Shown here: one piece after another, positions 47,396 through 56,201 of the stretch
How positions within the stretch are numbered: position 1 is the first letter of the stretch
Layout: every line of letters begins with the position of its first letter
Source: Polyangia bacterium
GTDB taxonomy: Bacteria; Myxococcota_A; Polyangia; Nannocystales; Nannocystaceae
Assembly: GCA_030429545.1 (NCBI GenBank)
Contig: JAUIFF010000002.1
Coordinates: 1 to 64,000, forward strand
Direction of reading: 5' to 3'
Length of the DNA: 64,000 bases
Translations under genes and position numbers: made by a program
The notes under the pieces: generated by a model
What the model was told of the DNA's origin: nothing
Seen by the model: the letters and a program-made list of their open reading frames with translations, nothing else
The model's database searches: none

Positions 47396-48811
47396 CTAGG
47401 ATGGGTTGATACGGGCGGCAGCCAGCGATTGCTCCGAGCGCGGCTGTGGTGGCGACGTTGGCAGGATGAGCGAGAACTCGCTGCCCTCGCCCGGGGTGCT
47501 CTTGGCGGTGAGCCGGGCACCCATCATCTCGGCGAGCGCCCGCGAGAGACCTAGGCCGAGGCCCGTACCGCCGCGCAGGCGGGTGGCCGAACCGTCGACT
47601 TGGTAGAAGTGTTCAAACACCCGCGAGATCTGACCCTGCTCGATGCCGATGCCGGTGTCGCGTACGCGAAACACGATGGTGCCGGGAGCCTCGCCCGCTT
47701 CAAGCGAAAGCTCCACCGTTCCGTCACTGGTAAATTTGGCGGCGTTGTCGAGCAGGTTGCGCAGGATTTGGTGGACGCGCGTGGGGTCGCCAACCACTTT
47801 GAAGGCGTCGCTTTGCAGGGGTTCATGAATATGCAAATAGAGGTGGTTACCGGCCCTGTCGACGGTCTCCCGAATATCGCGCAGGACCTGCTCGGCCAGC
47901 TGCTTTGGTGAGTACTCACGGATGTCGAGCAGCAACCGCCCGGACTCGATGTGGGTGAGGTCGAGGATGTCGCCGATGAGTTCGAGCAGGTGGCTGCCGG
48001 CTTCGCGGATCTTGACGACCTCGTCGTTGTCCTCCCCATCTTCGAGCAAAAGGTCGCTGTACCCGATCACCGCGTTTAGGGGTGTGCGCAACTCGTGGCT
48101 CATGTTGGCCAAGAACTGGATTTTGGCTTGGTTGGCCTGCTCGGCCACACTGCGTGCGAGCCGGGACTGTTCGAGCAGTTCGTTGGCCCGGCGTTCCTGC
48201 TCGCGGGCCCGGTCGATCGCCCGGGTGAGGCCGTTGACCGCGAGCGACAAAAAGTAACCGGCCCCAAGCAGGTGGGCGATGTGTGTCATTAGGGCCATTT
48301 CGGGGGTGTTGGGTGTCTGCGGAAACGGTAGCTGCTGGTCGAGGCCGCTGACATCGATCCAATAAACCGTGACCATACATGCAATCACGAGGATGCCAAC
48401 CAGTAGCACCCGCCGCGGGGGCACCAGCATGATCGCCATCAACACCACCAGGAGGTTGGCAGCCATTGTCGGGCTTTGAATTCCGCCGTAGCCGATCGAC
48501 GAGACGTTGACCAGCAACATCAAGTTGAGGATCAACAGCAGCGCCGTCGCCTGGACAAACCCCCAGCGCAGCAGCGCCATCAGGCCGAGTACCCACGCAG
48601 CCGATGCCACCAGGCCGAGCATGCCGGTCGCGAGCCCGGAGATCGCAAACTGTACGATCAGGGTGATGCCGATGACGACCAGCAACACCCACAACATGTT
48701 GCCGACGATCGCCGCGACCCGCCGGTTTTCCTGGTCGGCGTAGGCCGGAGCTTGGAGCATGCGCCGGACGTCGCGGGAAATTGTCCCGCGTCGCGAGGTA
48801 GGAGTCTTCAT
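47396..48811 (-). CDS. Membrane histidine kinase
   Basis: 471 aa from ATG 48811. Six or so membrane helices in the first 190 residues (VAAIVGNMLWVLLVVIGITL and on), a coiled linker RAREQERRANELLEQ, H-box FLANMSHELRTPLNAVIGYSD, N-box ILRNLLDNAAKFTS, G-boxes VRDTGIGIEQG and GGTGLGLGLSRALAEMMG. No receiver domain and no response regulator alongside. Signal unknown. Confidence 0.92.
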   Translation of the reverse strand: MKTPTSRRGTISRDVRRMLQAPAYADQENRRVAAIVGNMLWVLLVVIGITLIVQFAISGLATGMLGLVASAAWVLGLMALLRWGFVQATALLLILNLMLLVNVSSIGYGGIQSPTMAANLLVVLMAIMLVPPRRVLLVGILVIACMVTVYWIDVSGLDQQLPFPQTPNTPEMALMTHIAHLLGAGYFLSLAVNGLTRAIDRAREQERRANELLEQSRLARSVAEQANQAKIQFLANMSHELRTPLNAVIGYSDLLLEDGEDNDEVVKIREAGSHLLELIGDILDLTHIESGRLLLDIREYSPKQLAEQVLRDIRETVDRAGNHLYLHIHEPLQSDAFKVVGDPTRVHQILRNLLDNAAKFTSDGTVELSLEAGEAPGTIVFRVRDTGIGIEQGQISRVFEHFYQVDGSATRLRGGTGLGLGLSRALAEMMGARLTAKSTPGEGSEFSLILPTSPPQPRSEQSLAAARINPS

Positions 48812-48969
48812 CACCGCGGGTCTAGCTTGCGCGCTGTGGTGGCTTTGTTGCAAGACAGATAGCCACCGGCAGGCGGGCGCGAGCGATGGGCGGCAGTGGC
48901 CAGATCGTCCCATATGGACCCACTCAGGCGCGAAATAGTGGAGGGCTCTGGGCCCGAGACGGGCTTTGG

Positions 48970-48979
48970 TGTAGGTACA
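48970..48979. repeat. Dispersed TGYANNTRCA palindrome (intergenic copy)
   Basis: TGTAGGTACA, between the divergent histidine kinase and giant kinase genes, 107 bp before the latter's start. Confidence 0.7.
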
Positions 48980-49085
48980 TAAATCCCGGAAAACGGTCCG
49001 TTCCCCGGCTGGCTGTACATCAGCTCAGCGCGCGTCGACGCGAATGACCGGTGCGTCCGGGGCCGTGGCTTGGTAGGGTGAAGCC

Positions 49086-52000
49086 GTGAGCCAGGGTCGG
49101 ACACGCGGGTTGCCAAGCCTTGGCGCCGCCGAGATCGAAATCCACGAAGAACTCGGGCGCGGCAGTTTTAGTCGGGTGTATCGCTGTCGCCGTCGCGGTC
49201 GCGATTACGCCATCAAGATCCAGGCCAGCCATGGCGAAGCCGCACACCGGCGTCACTTTTTGCGCGAAGCCGCGGCGCTGGCCTGCTTCGACGACCCGGG
49301 GCTCGCCAAGATCCACACCATTGGCGAACAGGACGGGCGCGCCTATCTCGTGATGGACCTGGTTCAGGGGACATCTCTCGCCGATGTTCTGCGCCAGGGC
49401 CCGTTGCCGGAGGCGCGGATTATCGAGTTGGCGCGCCGGGTCGCGCGGGCCCTGCATGTCGCCCATCGCCACGGCATGGTCCATTGCGATGTCAAACCCC
49501 GCAACATCATCGTCGGCGACACGCCCGAGGTGAAGTTGGTGGACTTCGGCCTCGCCGCCCGCAAACAGGAGCTGCGCGAGGGCCGGGTGGTGATGGGGAC
49601 CTATATCTACTCGGCCCCCGAACAGACCGGACTCCTGCGGCGGACGGTCGATGGACGTGCCGACCTCTACGCGCTCGGCGTGGTGATGTTTACCTGTGCC
49701 AGTGGACGAACGCCGTTTGTCGCCAACGATCCGGATGAAATGATGCGTATGCATGCATCCGTGGTCCCCCCCGATGTCCGCAGCCTGGCGCCGGGGATAT
49801 CCTGGGGACTTTCGGCGGTCATCACCAAGTTGTTGGCCAAGGACCCCGACGACCGGTTTCAGACCGGCATCGAATTGGTCGAAGCCCTCGACGCACTGCC
49901 GGCCCTCAACACGGCTGCAGCCCGCGGACAGCCCTTGCGACTCGATCGTCATGTGCGGCGGTTTGCCGGGCGTGACCTCGATTTACCGCTTATCGGGCGC
50001 GACGACGAGATGGCAGCGATCGAACGTCGGTGGCAGCGGGCACGCGGTGGTGAGGGCTCGGTCGTATGGATGCAGGGGCGCCCGGGCAGCGGCAAGAGTC
50101 GACTGTTGCGCGAGGTCGTGGCCCGGCTCGATCGCGGCCAGGCGAGGGTGTTCTTAGTGACATGTCCCCAGGACCGTTCGGGGCCATTTGCCCCGCTGCG
50201 GGCCGTGGTCTCTGCCCTGCACCGCGAGATCTCACGCGAGGTTGAGACCGAACGCCGCCTAGCGATCGCCGAGTTACGCCGGGCAGCGGGTGACCGAGCC
50301 GGGCTGTTGGCCAAGTTCTCCGACCTCCTGCGCCTGTACCTCGACGAGGGCGTTGCCGAGGCCACCGATGACCTGTTGTTTGGGGCAGTTGCCGATTTCA
50401 TCACCGCCCTAGCTTCGCGCGAACGTCCGCTGGTGTTGATGATCGACGATGTCCAGTGGATCGATACGGCGAGCGTGCAGGTGCTGCGACGGTTGCTGGT
50501 GCGCGTCGAGCAACACCCGATCTTGTTGGTGATGGGCTCGCGCACCGAGGCCGATGCCGGCAGCTTGCTGACCCCATACGACGCCGGCGGGGTGGCGATG
50601 TTGCGGATCCACCTCAACCCGTTGACGGTTGCCGATGTCCGGGCGCTCGTGGGTGTGTTGATCGGTGGACCGTTGCGTCCGCGGATCGTCGAGCAAATCA
50701 CAAGCCGTACCGGCGGCGTGCCTATGGCGGTGTGCGAGTACATCCGCACGCTCCTCGACGAGGGGGTTTTGCGCCCGGACTGGGACGGCTGGAAGTTCGA
50801 CGAGGAGCGCCTCGACCGGCTCAATCTCCCGGGCGACATTTTAGAGTTGATGCTGCAACGAGTTGACGGGCTCGACCCCGAGACCCGCACGCTGCTCGCC
50901 GCCGCTGCCGTGTTGGGCGTTCGGTTTGATGCCCGCTATCTCGCCGCCGTGGGCCATGCCACCGAGGAGGCCGTCGACCGGGCCCTGTGGGCCGGCACCC
51001 AGGCCCGGGTGATCGGCAGTGTCCAACAAACCCGCTATGCGTTTGTCCACGAACGCATTCACCAGGCTGTCCTTCGCCGCCTCCACACCCGTGATCTCGC
51101 ACGTCTGCATCGCCGCGCGGGCGAGGTACTCGACGCTGCGGTCGGCGATGAACGCCCGGCCGACGACATGTTGTTCGCGATTGGGCGGCATTTTGGCCGC
51201 GGTGAGTTGCGCGACCCCGATCGCGTGTTTGCCCGCCTGTTCGAGGCGGCCAAGCGGGCGGCCAACGGCCATGCCTACGAAGATGCGTATGCATTTATTT
51301 CGCGGGCACGCGAGGTCGCCGGCGAGTCAGACCGCCGGCTCGACCGGGCTTTTTATGTGTTGCTGGGCGAGGTCTGCTACCGCAACGGGCGAACCTCGGA
51401 GGCGGAGGCCGCGTTTCGCGAGGGGCTTGGCTGCTCAAAGTCCGCACTCGAGCGCGCGGCGATCCGGGCCCAGTTGGCCGAGGCCAAGCAGGCGGGGTTT
51501 TTGCTGAGCGAGGCGATGGAGGAGGCCGAGCTCGGATTTGCCGAACTCGGGGTGGTGCCACCCGGCGAGGACGTTCGGGGGATGGCCCAGGCCGCCAAGG
51601 CGTTGTTGCTGTCGTCGGTACCCTCCCAGCGCAAACCGCCGCGGGAGCTACGTGAGGAGGATGGAGCCGAGCGTCGCCAGGTGTTGTTGCGACTGTTTTA
51701 TGTCATCGATCATGTCGCGTTTTTTGGCCTGCGACACAACCTGATGTTGCAGTCGATGGTGCGGACCGATTACTACGCGGCCGCCACCGCGGTGCCAGAC
51801 CTCGCCCAGGTCCGTGCACATACAAACCTAGCCGGGATGATGTCGGTGATTGGGCGCGAAGCCTCGTTTCGCAGCCATGTCGAGATCGCCAAGGAGTTGG
51901 CCCAAAAACTCGGCGACCGGGGGGCCATGGCGCGGGCTATCGGCTACGGCGGATATGGCTTTGATGCCCTCGATCGGCCCAATACGGCGATCGAGTGGTA

Positions 52001-53996
52001 CCGCGAGAGCATGAGCATGGGCGAGCGCTGGCTCGACCTCGATGCGCTCGGCAATATTTCGCTGGCCCTGATCTGGCACCTGTTTGACCGCGGTTATCTC
52101 GATGAGGCGCTGATGTGGACCGACCGGGTGTGTCCGCGATTTTTAGCCTCGAGCGGGACCGGCCTGTCACAGACCCACGTGGTGATCCTATTTGCATCCT
52201 GTGTACATGCAGCAAAAGGTCGGGGCGGGGCGGCGTTGCAGCTGTTGGCCCGGGCCAAAAAAATCATGCGGCCGTTTTCGGGTGAGGTGTACATCCGGGC
52301 GAGTTTGTTGGGCTGCGAGCTGCTGACCCTGGTCGAGACCGGCCAGTTCGACGAGATGCTCGACCCGCTGATCGACCAGTTTGTCGCCCTCAAAATCAAT
52401 CCGGCACGGCTGCCGGTGTCGGGGCGACAGGGCTACTTCGCGGCGGCGTTTGGCCTGCTTCAGCGGGCGATCCAGGGCCATCACCACGGGGCCGAGTTTG
52501 AACAGCGCAAGGTCGGTGAGCTGCTCAACCTGGCCAGAAAAGCGAGCACCGCCCGGATTTTTTCGGCTCAAACTGCGGTGCTCGAAGCCGGCTATTCGTG
52601 GCTGTCGGGCGACCGCCAGCGGGCCCACGAGTGGCTCGCCGACGCCGAGATGGTCGCCCACCAAATCGATTCGCCGCGGGTGCTGTGCGAGGCGGCGAGG
52701 TTGCGTGCCTACCTGCTGAGCGAGGAGGGACAGGTGCTTGCCGCCAAACGCGAGGCCGGGCGGGCACTCAAGCTGGCGCAGGACCACGGGATGGCGAGCC
52801 GAGCCGCGTGGATTCAGGAGGCGTTTAAACTCGTCGACCCGCAGATGCCAAGCCCAGGCCTGTCCCCAGGGTCATCTCTTTCGGGGCGCACCCGGGTCGC
52901 GGTTGCAGCCTCCGACCCCGAACTGATCTTGTCCCGCGAGTTGGCGCGCAACTGGGATATCCTGCGCGACTTGAGTTTGAGTAGCGTGCAGGCCGAAAGT
53001 CCGGCCGAGCAACAGGAACTGGTGGTGATGCGGGTGATGGACGCGTTCTCGGCAGAGCGCGGGTTTTTGTTCCTCGGAGATGAGGTCGGCCAAGCTCCAC
53101 TTTTTCGGGTTGGGCGCGCGGCCGATGGCACCGTACTCGAGCGCCCGGATGACATTGCTCGGTCGGTTGTCGACCACGTGTTTCGCAACCAGCAGCCGCT
53201 GTTGATTCGCACGGATACCGTGCCTCACCAGGCTGCGTTTGGTGCCGAGGCTGCGATCAACATGCGCTCGGTGATCGCCGCGTCACTCAACCTGGGCGAC
53301 CGGACGTTCGGTGTGTTGTACCTCGACCGGCAGCTGGCCAACGGCGTGTTTGAGCCGGGCGAGGAGCAGCGGCTACATGCATTTGCAAGTCATGCTGCCC
53401 TGGCCCTCGAGACAGCACGTGTCGCCCAGCTCGAACACTCGGTCGAAGAGGCTTGCCGCGAGTCTGGGGACCTGCTGGAAACCGCCGCGTTGGCCTGCGG
53501 TGTTGCGGTGTTGCTAGTTGGCCCCAATGGCCAGCCGCGGGAGGTCGGGTCAACGCTCGAGCGCCTGACAGCTCCATGGGGCTCTGTTGCTGCCTGGTGG
53601 TCGCGGGTCAAAAAACAGTTGCCGACGGCCTGGTCGTTTGGTGCCAACAGTGTGGTGCGGATGGTGTCGATCGAGGTCGAACATGCCGAGGGGGCCCGCC
53701 GCTTCGAGTTGACCCACACCGGTGCGACCTATCCGTCGGGCGATCGGACCGCGAGCGCGGTGGTCGTGGTCGACGTTTCACGCCGCAAGTATGTCGAGGA
53801 GAGTTTGCGGGCTCGGACCGTGCAGTCGGCCGAGGAGCGCGAACAACTGTGGGCACAGAGCCAGACGGTCAGTTGCGAATTGGCCAGTTTCGCCGGCGAG
53901 GTCGAAGCCCAACTCATGCGTATACAAAAACTTGGGGAGCCGGCGGCGATTGCCGCCCACCTGACACAGTTGCAGCAGATGGCAGCAGAGCAATAG
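49086..53996 (+). CDS. PknK-like giant Ser/Thr kinase with ATPase, TPR and GAF domains
   Basis: 1636 aa, GTG start. Kinase first: GRGSFSRVYRC (about 26), Lys in YAIKIQ, HCDVKPRN, DFGLAAR, APEQ. Then an NTPase with Walker A MQGRPGSGKSR (about 325) and Walker B LVLMIDDVQWID (about 448). A long helical TPR-like region follows (600-1250), then a GAF domain (about 1300-1450, AERGFLFLGDEVGQAPLF) and a PAS-like/coiled end. No histidine-kinase ATPase is present at the C-terminus. PknK-type proteins link phosphorylation and ATP-dependent signalling to transcription or development in myxobacteria. It carries three in-frame palindromes. Confidence 0.93.
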   Translation: MSQGRTRGLPSLGAAEIEIHEELGRGSFSRVYRCRRRGRDYAIKIQASHGEAAHRRHFLREAAALACFDDPGLAKIHTIGEQDGRAYLVMDLVQGTSLADVLRQGPLPEARIIELARRVARALHVAHRHGMVHCDVKPRNIIVGDTPEVKLVDFGLAARKQELREGRVVMGTYIYSAPEQTGLLRRTVDGRADLYALGVVMFTCASGRTPFVANDPDEMMRMHASVVPPDVRSLAPGISWGLSAVITKLLAKDPDDRFQTGIELVEALDALPALNTAAARGQPLRLDRHVRRFAGRDLDLPLIGRDDEMAAIERRWQRARGGEGSVVWMQGRPGSGKSRLLREVVARLDRGQARVFLVTCPQDRSGPFAPLRAVVSALHREISREVETERRLAIAELRRAAGDRAGLLAKFSDLLRLYLDEGVAEATDDLLFGAVADFITALASRERPLVLMIDDVQWIDTASVQVLRRLLVRVEQHPILLVMGSRTEADAGSLLTPYDAGGVAMLRIHLNPLTVADVRALVGVLIGGPLRPRIVEQITSRTGGVPMAVCEYIRTLLDEGVLRPDWDGWKFDEERLDRLNLPGDILELMLQRVDGLDPETRTLLAAAAVLGVRFDARYLAAVGHATEEAVDRALWAGTQARVIGSVQQTRYAFVHERIHQAVLRRLHTRDLARLHRRAGEVLDAAVGDERPADDMLFAIGRHFGRGELRDPDRVFARLFEAAKRAANGHAYEDAYAFISRAREVAGESDRRLDRAFYVLLGEVCYRNGRTSEAEAAFREGLGCSKSALERAAIRAQLAEAKQAGFLLSEAMEEAELGFAELGVVPPGEDVRGMAQAAKALLLSSVPSQRKPPRELREEDGAERRQVLLRLFYVIDHVAFFGLRHNLMLQSMVRTDYYAAATAVPDLAQVRAHTNLAGMMSVIGREASFRSHVEIAKELAQKLGDRGAMARAIGYGGYGFDALDRPNTAIEWYRESMSMGERWLDLDALGNISLALIWHLFDRGYLDEALMWTDRVCPRFLASSGTGLSQTHVVILFASCVHAAKGRGGAALQLLARAKKIMRPFSGEVYIRASLLGCELLTLVETGQFDEMLDPLIDQFVALKINPARLPVSGRQGYFAAAFGLLQRAIQGHHHGAEFEQRKVGELLNLARKASTARIFSAQTAVLEAGYSWLSGDRQRAHEWLADAEMVAHQIDSPRVLCEAARLRAYLLSEEGQVLAAKREAGRALKLAQDHGMASRAAWIQEAFKLVDPQMPSPGLSPGSSLSGRTRVAVAASDPELILSRELARNWDILRDLSLSSVQAESPAEQQELVVMRVMDAFSAERGFLFLGDEVGQAPLFRVGRAADGTVLERPDDIARSVVDHVFRNQQPLLIRTDTVPHQAAFGAEAAINMRSVIAASLNLGDRTFGVLYLDRQLANGVFEPGEEQRLHAFASHAALALETARVAQLEHSVEEACRESGDLLETAALACGVAVLLVGPNGQPREVGSTLERLTAPWGSVAAWWSRVKKQLPTAWSFGANSVVRMVSIEVEHAEGARRFELTHTGATYPSGDRTASAVVVVDVSRRKYVEESLRARTVQSAEEREQLWAQSQTVSCELASFAGEVEAQLMRIQKLGEPAAIAAHLTQLQQMAAEQ

Positions 53997-54020
53997 GGTT
54001 GTCATTGCGGCTACAAGAAA

Positions 54021-54050
54021 ACGGACGGGCACACTGGGTGCTCCGTCCGT
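54021..54050. terminator. Bidirectional terminator hairpin
   Basis: ACGGACGG-GCAC / GTGC-(T)-CCGTCCGT forms a 12-bp stem with one bulge and a 5-base loop between two convergent genes. It is followed by TTACGTT and, on the other strand, TTTCTTG. Confidence 0.75.
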
Positions 54051-54072
54051 TTACGTTGCTTACGCCGACGAG

Positions 54073-54942
54073 TTAGCCGGTGGTATCGGTGTCAGTATCG
54101 GTATCGGTGTCGGTCTCACCACCGGAGTCGGTGGTGTCGGTGTCGACCTCGCCCTCGTTGTAGCACAGGCACTCAGGACCCATGCCCTGGTCGCCACACT
54201 CACCGTAGTCGAAGAAGTCCTCGGCACAGGTCTCCTGGCAGCTTTGGGCGGTGGCCTTGCCGTGGATGCAGGCTTCGAGGGTGTCCATGTCGGCACATGC
54301 ATCTTCAGTGCAGGGGGCACCGCTGCCGTATCCACACTCCAAGAAGACTTGCATGCCGTCGTCGACACAACCGTAGGAGAAGTCAAAGCCGTCGAACTGG
54401 CACAGGCTGTCGGCTCCGGTTGAGTCGATCAGGGTCCACATACCGTCGATGCACTCGTAGTATTCGCTGCCCTGTGGGCCGCAGGTGTCGGGGTGCGTGC
54501 AGTAGGCGAGCTCGGTCTCGGGGTCGCAGGGACCATCGGGCGGCGGCATGGCATCGTCGCAGCTGGGACCCGCGGTTGGGTCGTCGGTAGTGCCTTCGGT
54601 CTCAGTTTCGGTGCCGGTGGTGTCGGTTGTGCCCTCGGTCTCGCCACCGGTCTCCGAGCCCGTGCCCTCGGTCTCGCCGGTGGTGGCGTTGGTCGGGTCG
54701 TTGGTGGTACCGCTCCCCGAGGGACAACAGTCGAGGTCGCTCTCGTTGTCGGAGCACCAGTCGTAGTTGTCGATGCAGTAACACTTGCCGTCGTTTTCGA
54801 GGGCGCTGTTGTTGCCGCACTCACCGGTTTGGTTGGGGTCGCGGTCGCTTGGCCCCAGGGTGATCACGCAGCCGAGGATGAAGGTCGTGGCCCCAGCAGC
54901 GAGGGTGTTCAGAAGCGTCCAGTTCTTTGAAGCAGATTTCAT
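54073..54942 (-). CDS. Cys-rich lipoprotein with Asp/Thr repeat tail
   Basis: 289 aa. The signal is longer than usual and ends TTFILGC. About 24 cysteines, a central Thr/Glu/Gly linker (TTGETEGTGSETGGETEGTT) and a C-terminal tail of repeated DTDT. The domain CDDAMPPPDGPCDPETELAYCTHPDTCGPQGSEYYEC looks like a disulfide-rich module. Probably a surface lipoprotein of unknown role. Confidence 0.7.
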   Translation of the reverse strand: MKSASKNWTLLNTLAAGATTFILGCVITLGPSDRDPNQTGECGNNSALENDGKCYCIDNYDWCSDNESDLDCCPSGSGTTNDPTNATTGETEGTGSETGGETEGTTDTTGTETETEGTTDDPTAGPSCDDAMPPPDGPCDPETELAYCTHPDTCGPQGSEYYECIDGMWTLIDSTGADSLCQFDGFDFSYGCVDDGMQVFLECGYGSGAPCTEDACADMDTLEACIHGKATAQSCQETCAEDFFDYGECGDQGMGPECLCYNEGEVDTDTTDSGGETDTDTDTDTDTTG

Positions 54943-55120
54943 GTCGATAATCCCGAAGTTGAAGTCAGTCGTAGGGAAGGTTTGTTGGTTGAAAGGTGAT
55001 GGGTCGCCGTTTTTTAGCGGGCGTTCGACGACGTCGCCGGGAATTCATTCTGGAGTGTTTGGCCGACGACGGAAATTGAGGCTGACCCGAGATTTGGCCA
55101 AACGCACGTGGAGCATGGCA

Positions 55121-55148
55121 CAACAAAACGCAGGCCTACGGGCCTGCG
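55121..55148 (-). terminator. Rho-independent terminator of korAB
   Basis: CGCAGGCC / GGCCTGCG stem of 8 bp with a 4-base loop, followed on the minus strand by TTTTGTTG. It lies 27 bp after the korB stop. Confidence 0.85.
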
Positions 55149-55175
55149 CTTGAGGGGACGTAAAAGTTTCGAAAG

Positions 55176-56201
55176 TTACTCGACCACCCAGGTATGGCCC
55201 TTGCGCATGAGGGCCCCGAGGTCGGGTTTTCGGGTTTGTTTGGCCTGTTCGATTTGTGCGTGGATCGCCGTCTCAAAACTGCCGACGGATGTGTCGCAGT
55301 AGAGCACCCCGAGCGCGATCGGGAAGGTCGGCGGCTCCATGGCCGCGAGCAAAAAGGCCATCGCCCGGTTGGTTTGGTCGTGCACCAGGATGTCGGCCTC
55401 GGTGATCCCATCTTCGCCGATGGTGACAACTTCGAGTTGCAGCGAGTTGGGGCGCAGGCGCAGGCCCTTGTTTTTTTCGGCACCGAAGATCATCGGCTTG
55501 CCGTGCTCTAGGTGGAGCTGGGTTTCGGTCGCGGTCTTGCGATCCGAGAAATGGGTGAAGGCGCCGTCGTTGAACACCGGGCAGTTTTGGAACACCTCGA
55601 TCAGCCCCGCGCCCTGGTAGTCGTGGGCCTTCATCAACAGCGGGACGAGGCGCTTGGCGTCGGTATCGATCGCCCGCGAGACAAACCGGGCACCTGCACC
55701 CAAGGCAAAGGCCGCGGGGACAACCGGGTTGTCGACCGAACCCATCGGGGTTGAGGGCGACTTTTTCCCGACCAGCGAGGTTGGCGAATATTGCCCTTTG
55801 GTCAGGCCGTAAATCCGGTTGTTGAACAGGATGATCTGGATGTTGAGGTTGCGGCGAAGGATGTGCAACAGGTGGTTGCCACCGATGCTCAGGCCGTCAC
55901 CGTCGCCTGTGATCATCCAGATGTCGAGGTTGGGATTGGCGAGTTTGACACCCGTCGACAGCGCGGGCGCGCGGCCGTGGATGGTGTGAAACCCATAGGT
56001 GTTCATGTAGTAGGGAAACCGGCTCGAGCAGCCGATGCCGGAGATAAACACCGAGTTCTCACGTGCCACCCCGAGTTTGGGAAGCGCGCGCTGGACCGCC
56101 GCGAGGATTGCGTAGTCGCCACAGCCGGGGCACCAGCGGACTTCTTGGTCGGAGGCAAAGTCCTTGCGGGTGAGTTTTTGTGGGGTATCGGGTGGCGTCA
56201 T
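55176..56201 (-). CDS. korB: 2-oxoacid:ferredoxin oxidoreductase beta subunit
   Basis: 341 aa. WCPGCGDYAIL (CxxC near the N-terminus), FISGIGCSSRFP, HGRAPALSTGVK and the thiamine-diphosphate motif GDGDGLSIGGNH to NNRIYGLTKGQ. This is the TPP-binding subunit that, with KorA, oxidatively decarboxylates 2-oxoglutarate (or a similar 2-oxoacid) to the CoA ester with ferredoxin as acceptor. Its ATG overlaps the korA stop by four bases. Confidence 0.94.
   Translation of the reverse strand: MTPPDTPQKLTRKDFASDQEVRWCPGCGDYAILAAVQRALPKLGVARENSVFISGIGCSSRFPYYMNTYGFHTIHGRAPALSTGVKLANPNLDIWMITGDGDGLSIGGNHLLHILRRNLNIQIILFNNRIYGLTKGQYSPTSLVGKKSPSTPMGSVDNPVVPAAFALGAGARFVSRAIDTDAKRLVPLLMKAHDYQGAGLIEVFQNCPVFNDGAFTHFSDRKTATETQLHLEHGKPMIFGAEKNKGLRLRPNSLQLEVVTIGEDGITEADILVHDQTNRAMAFLLAAMEPPTFPIALGVLYCDTSVGSFETAIHAQIEQAKQTRKPDLGALMRKGHTWVVE

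Noticed and set aside
49020..49952. 310-aa minus-strand open frame opposite the giant kinase
   Set aside because: Shadow of the kinase domain, whose catalytic motifs on the plus strand are clear.
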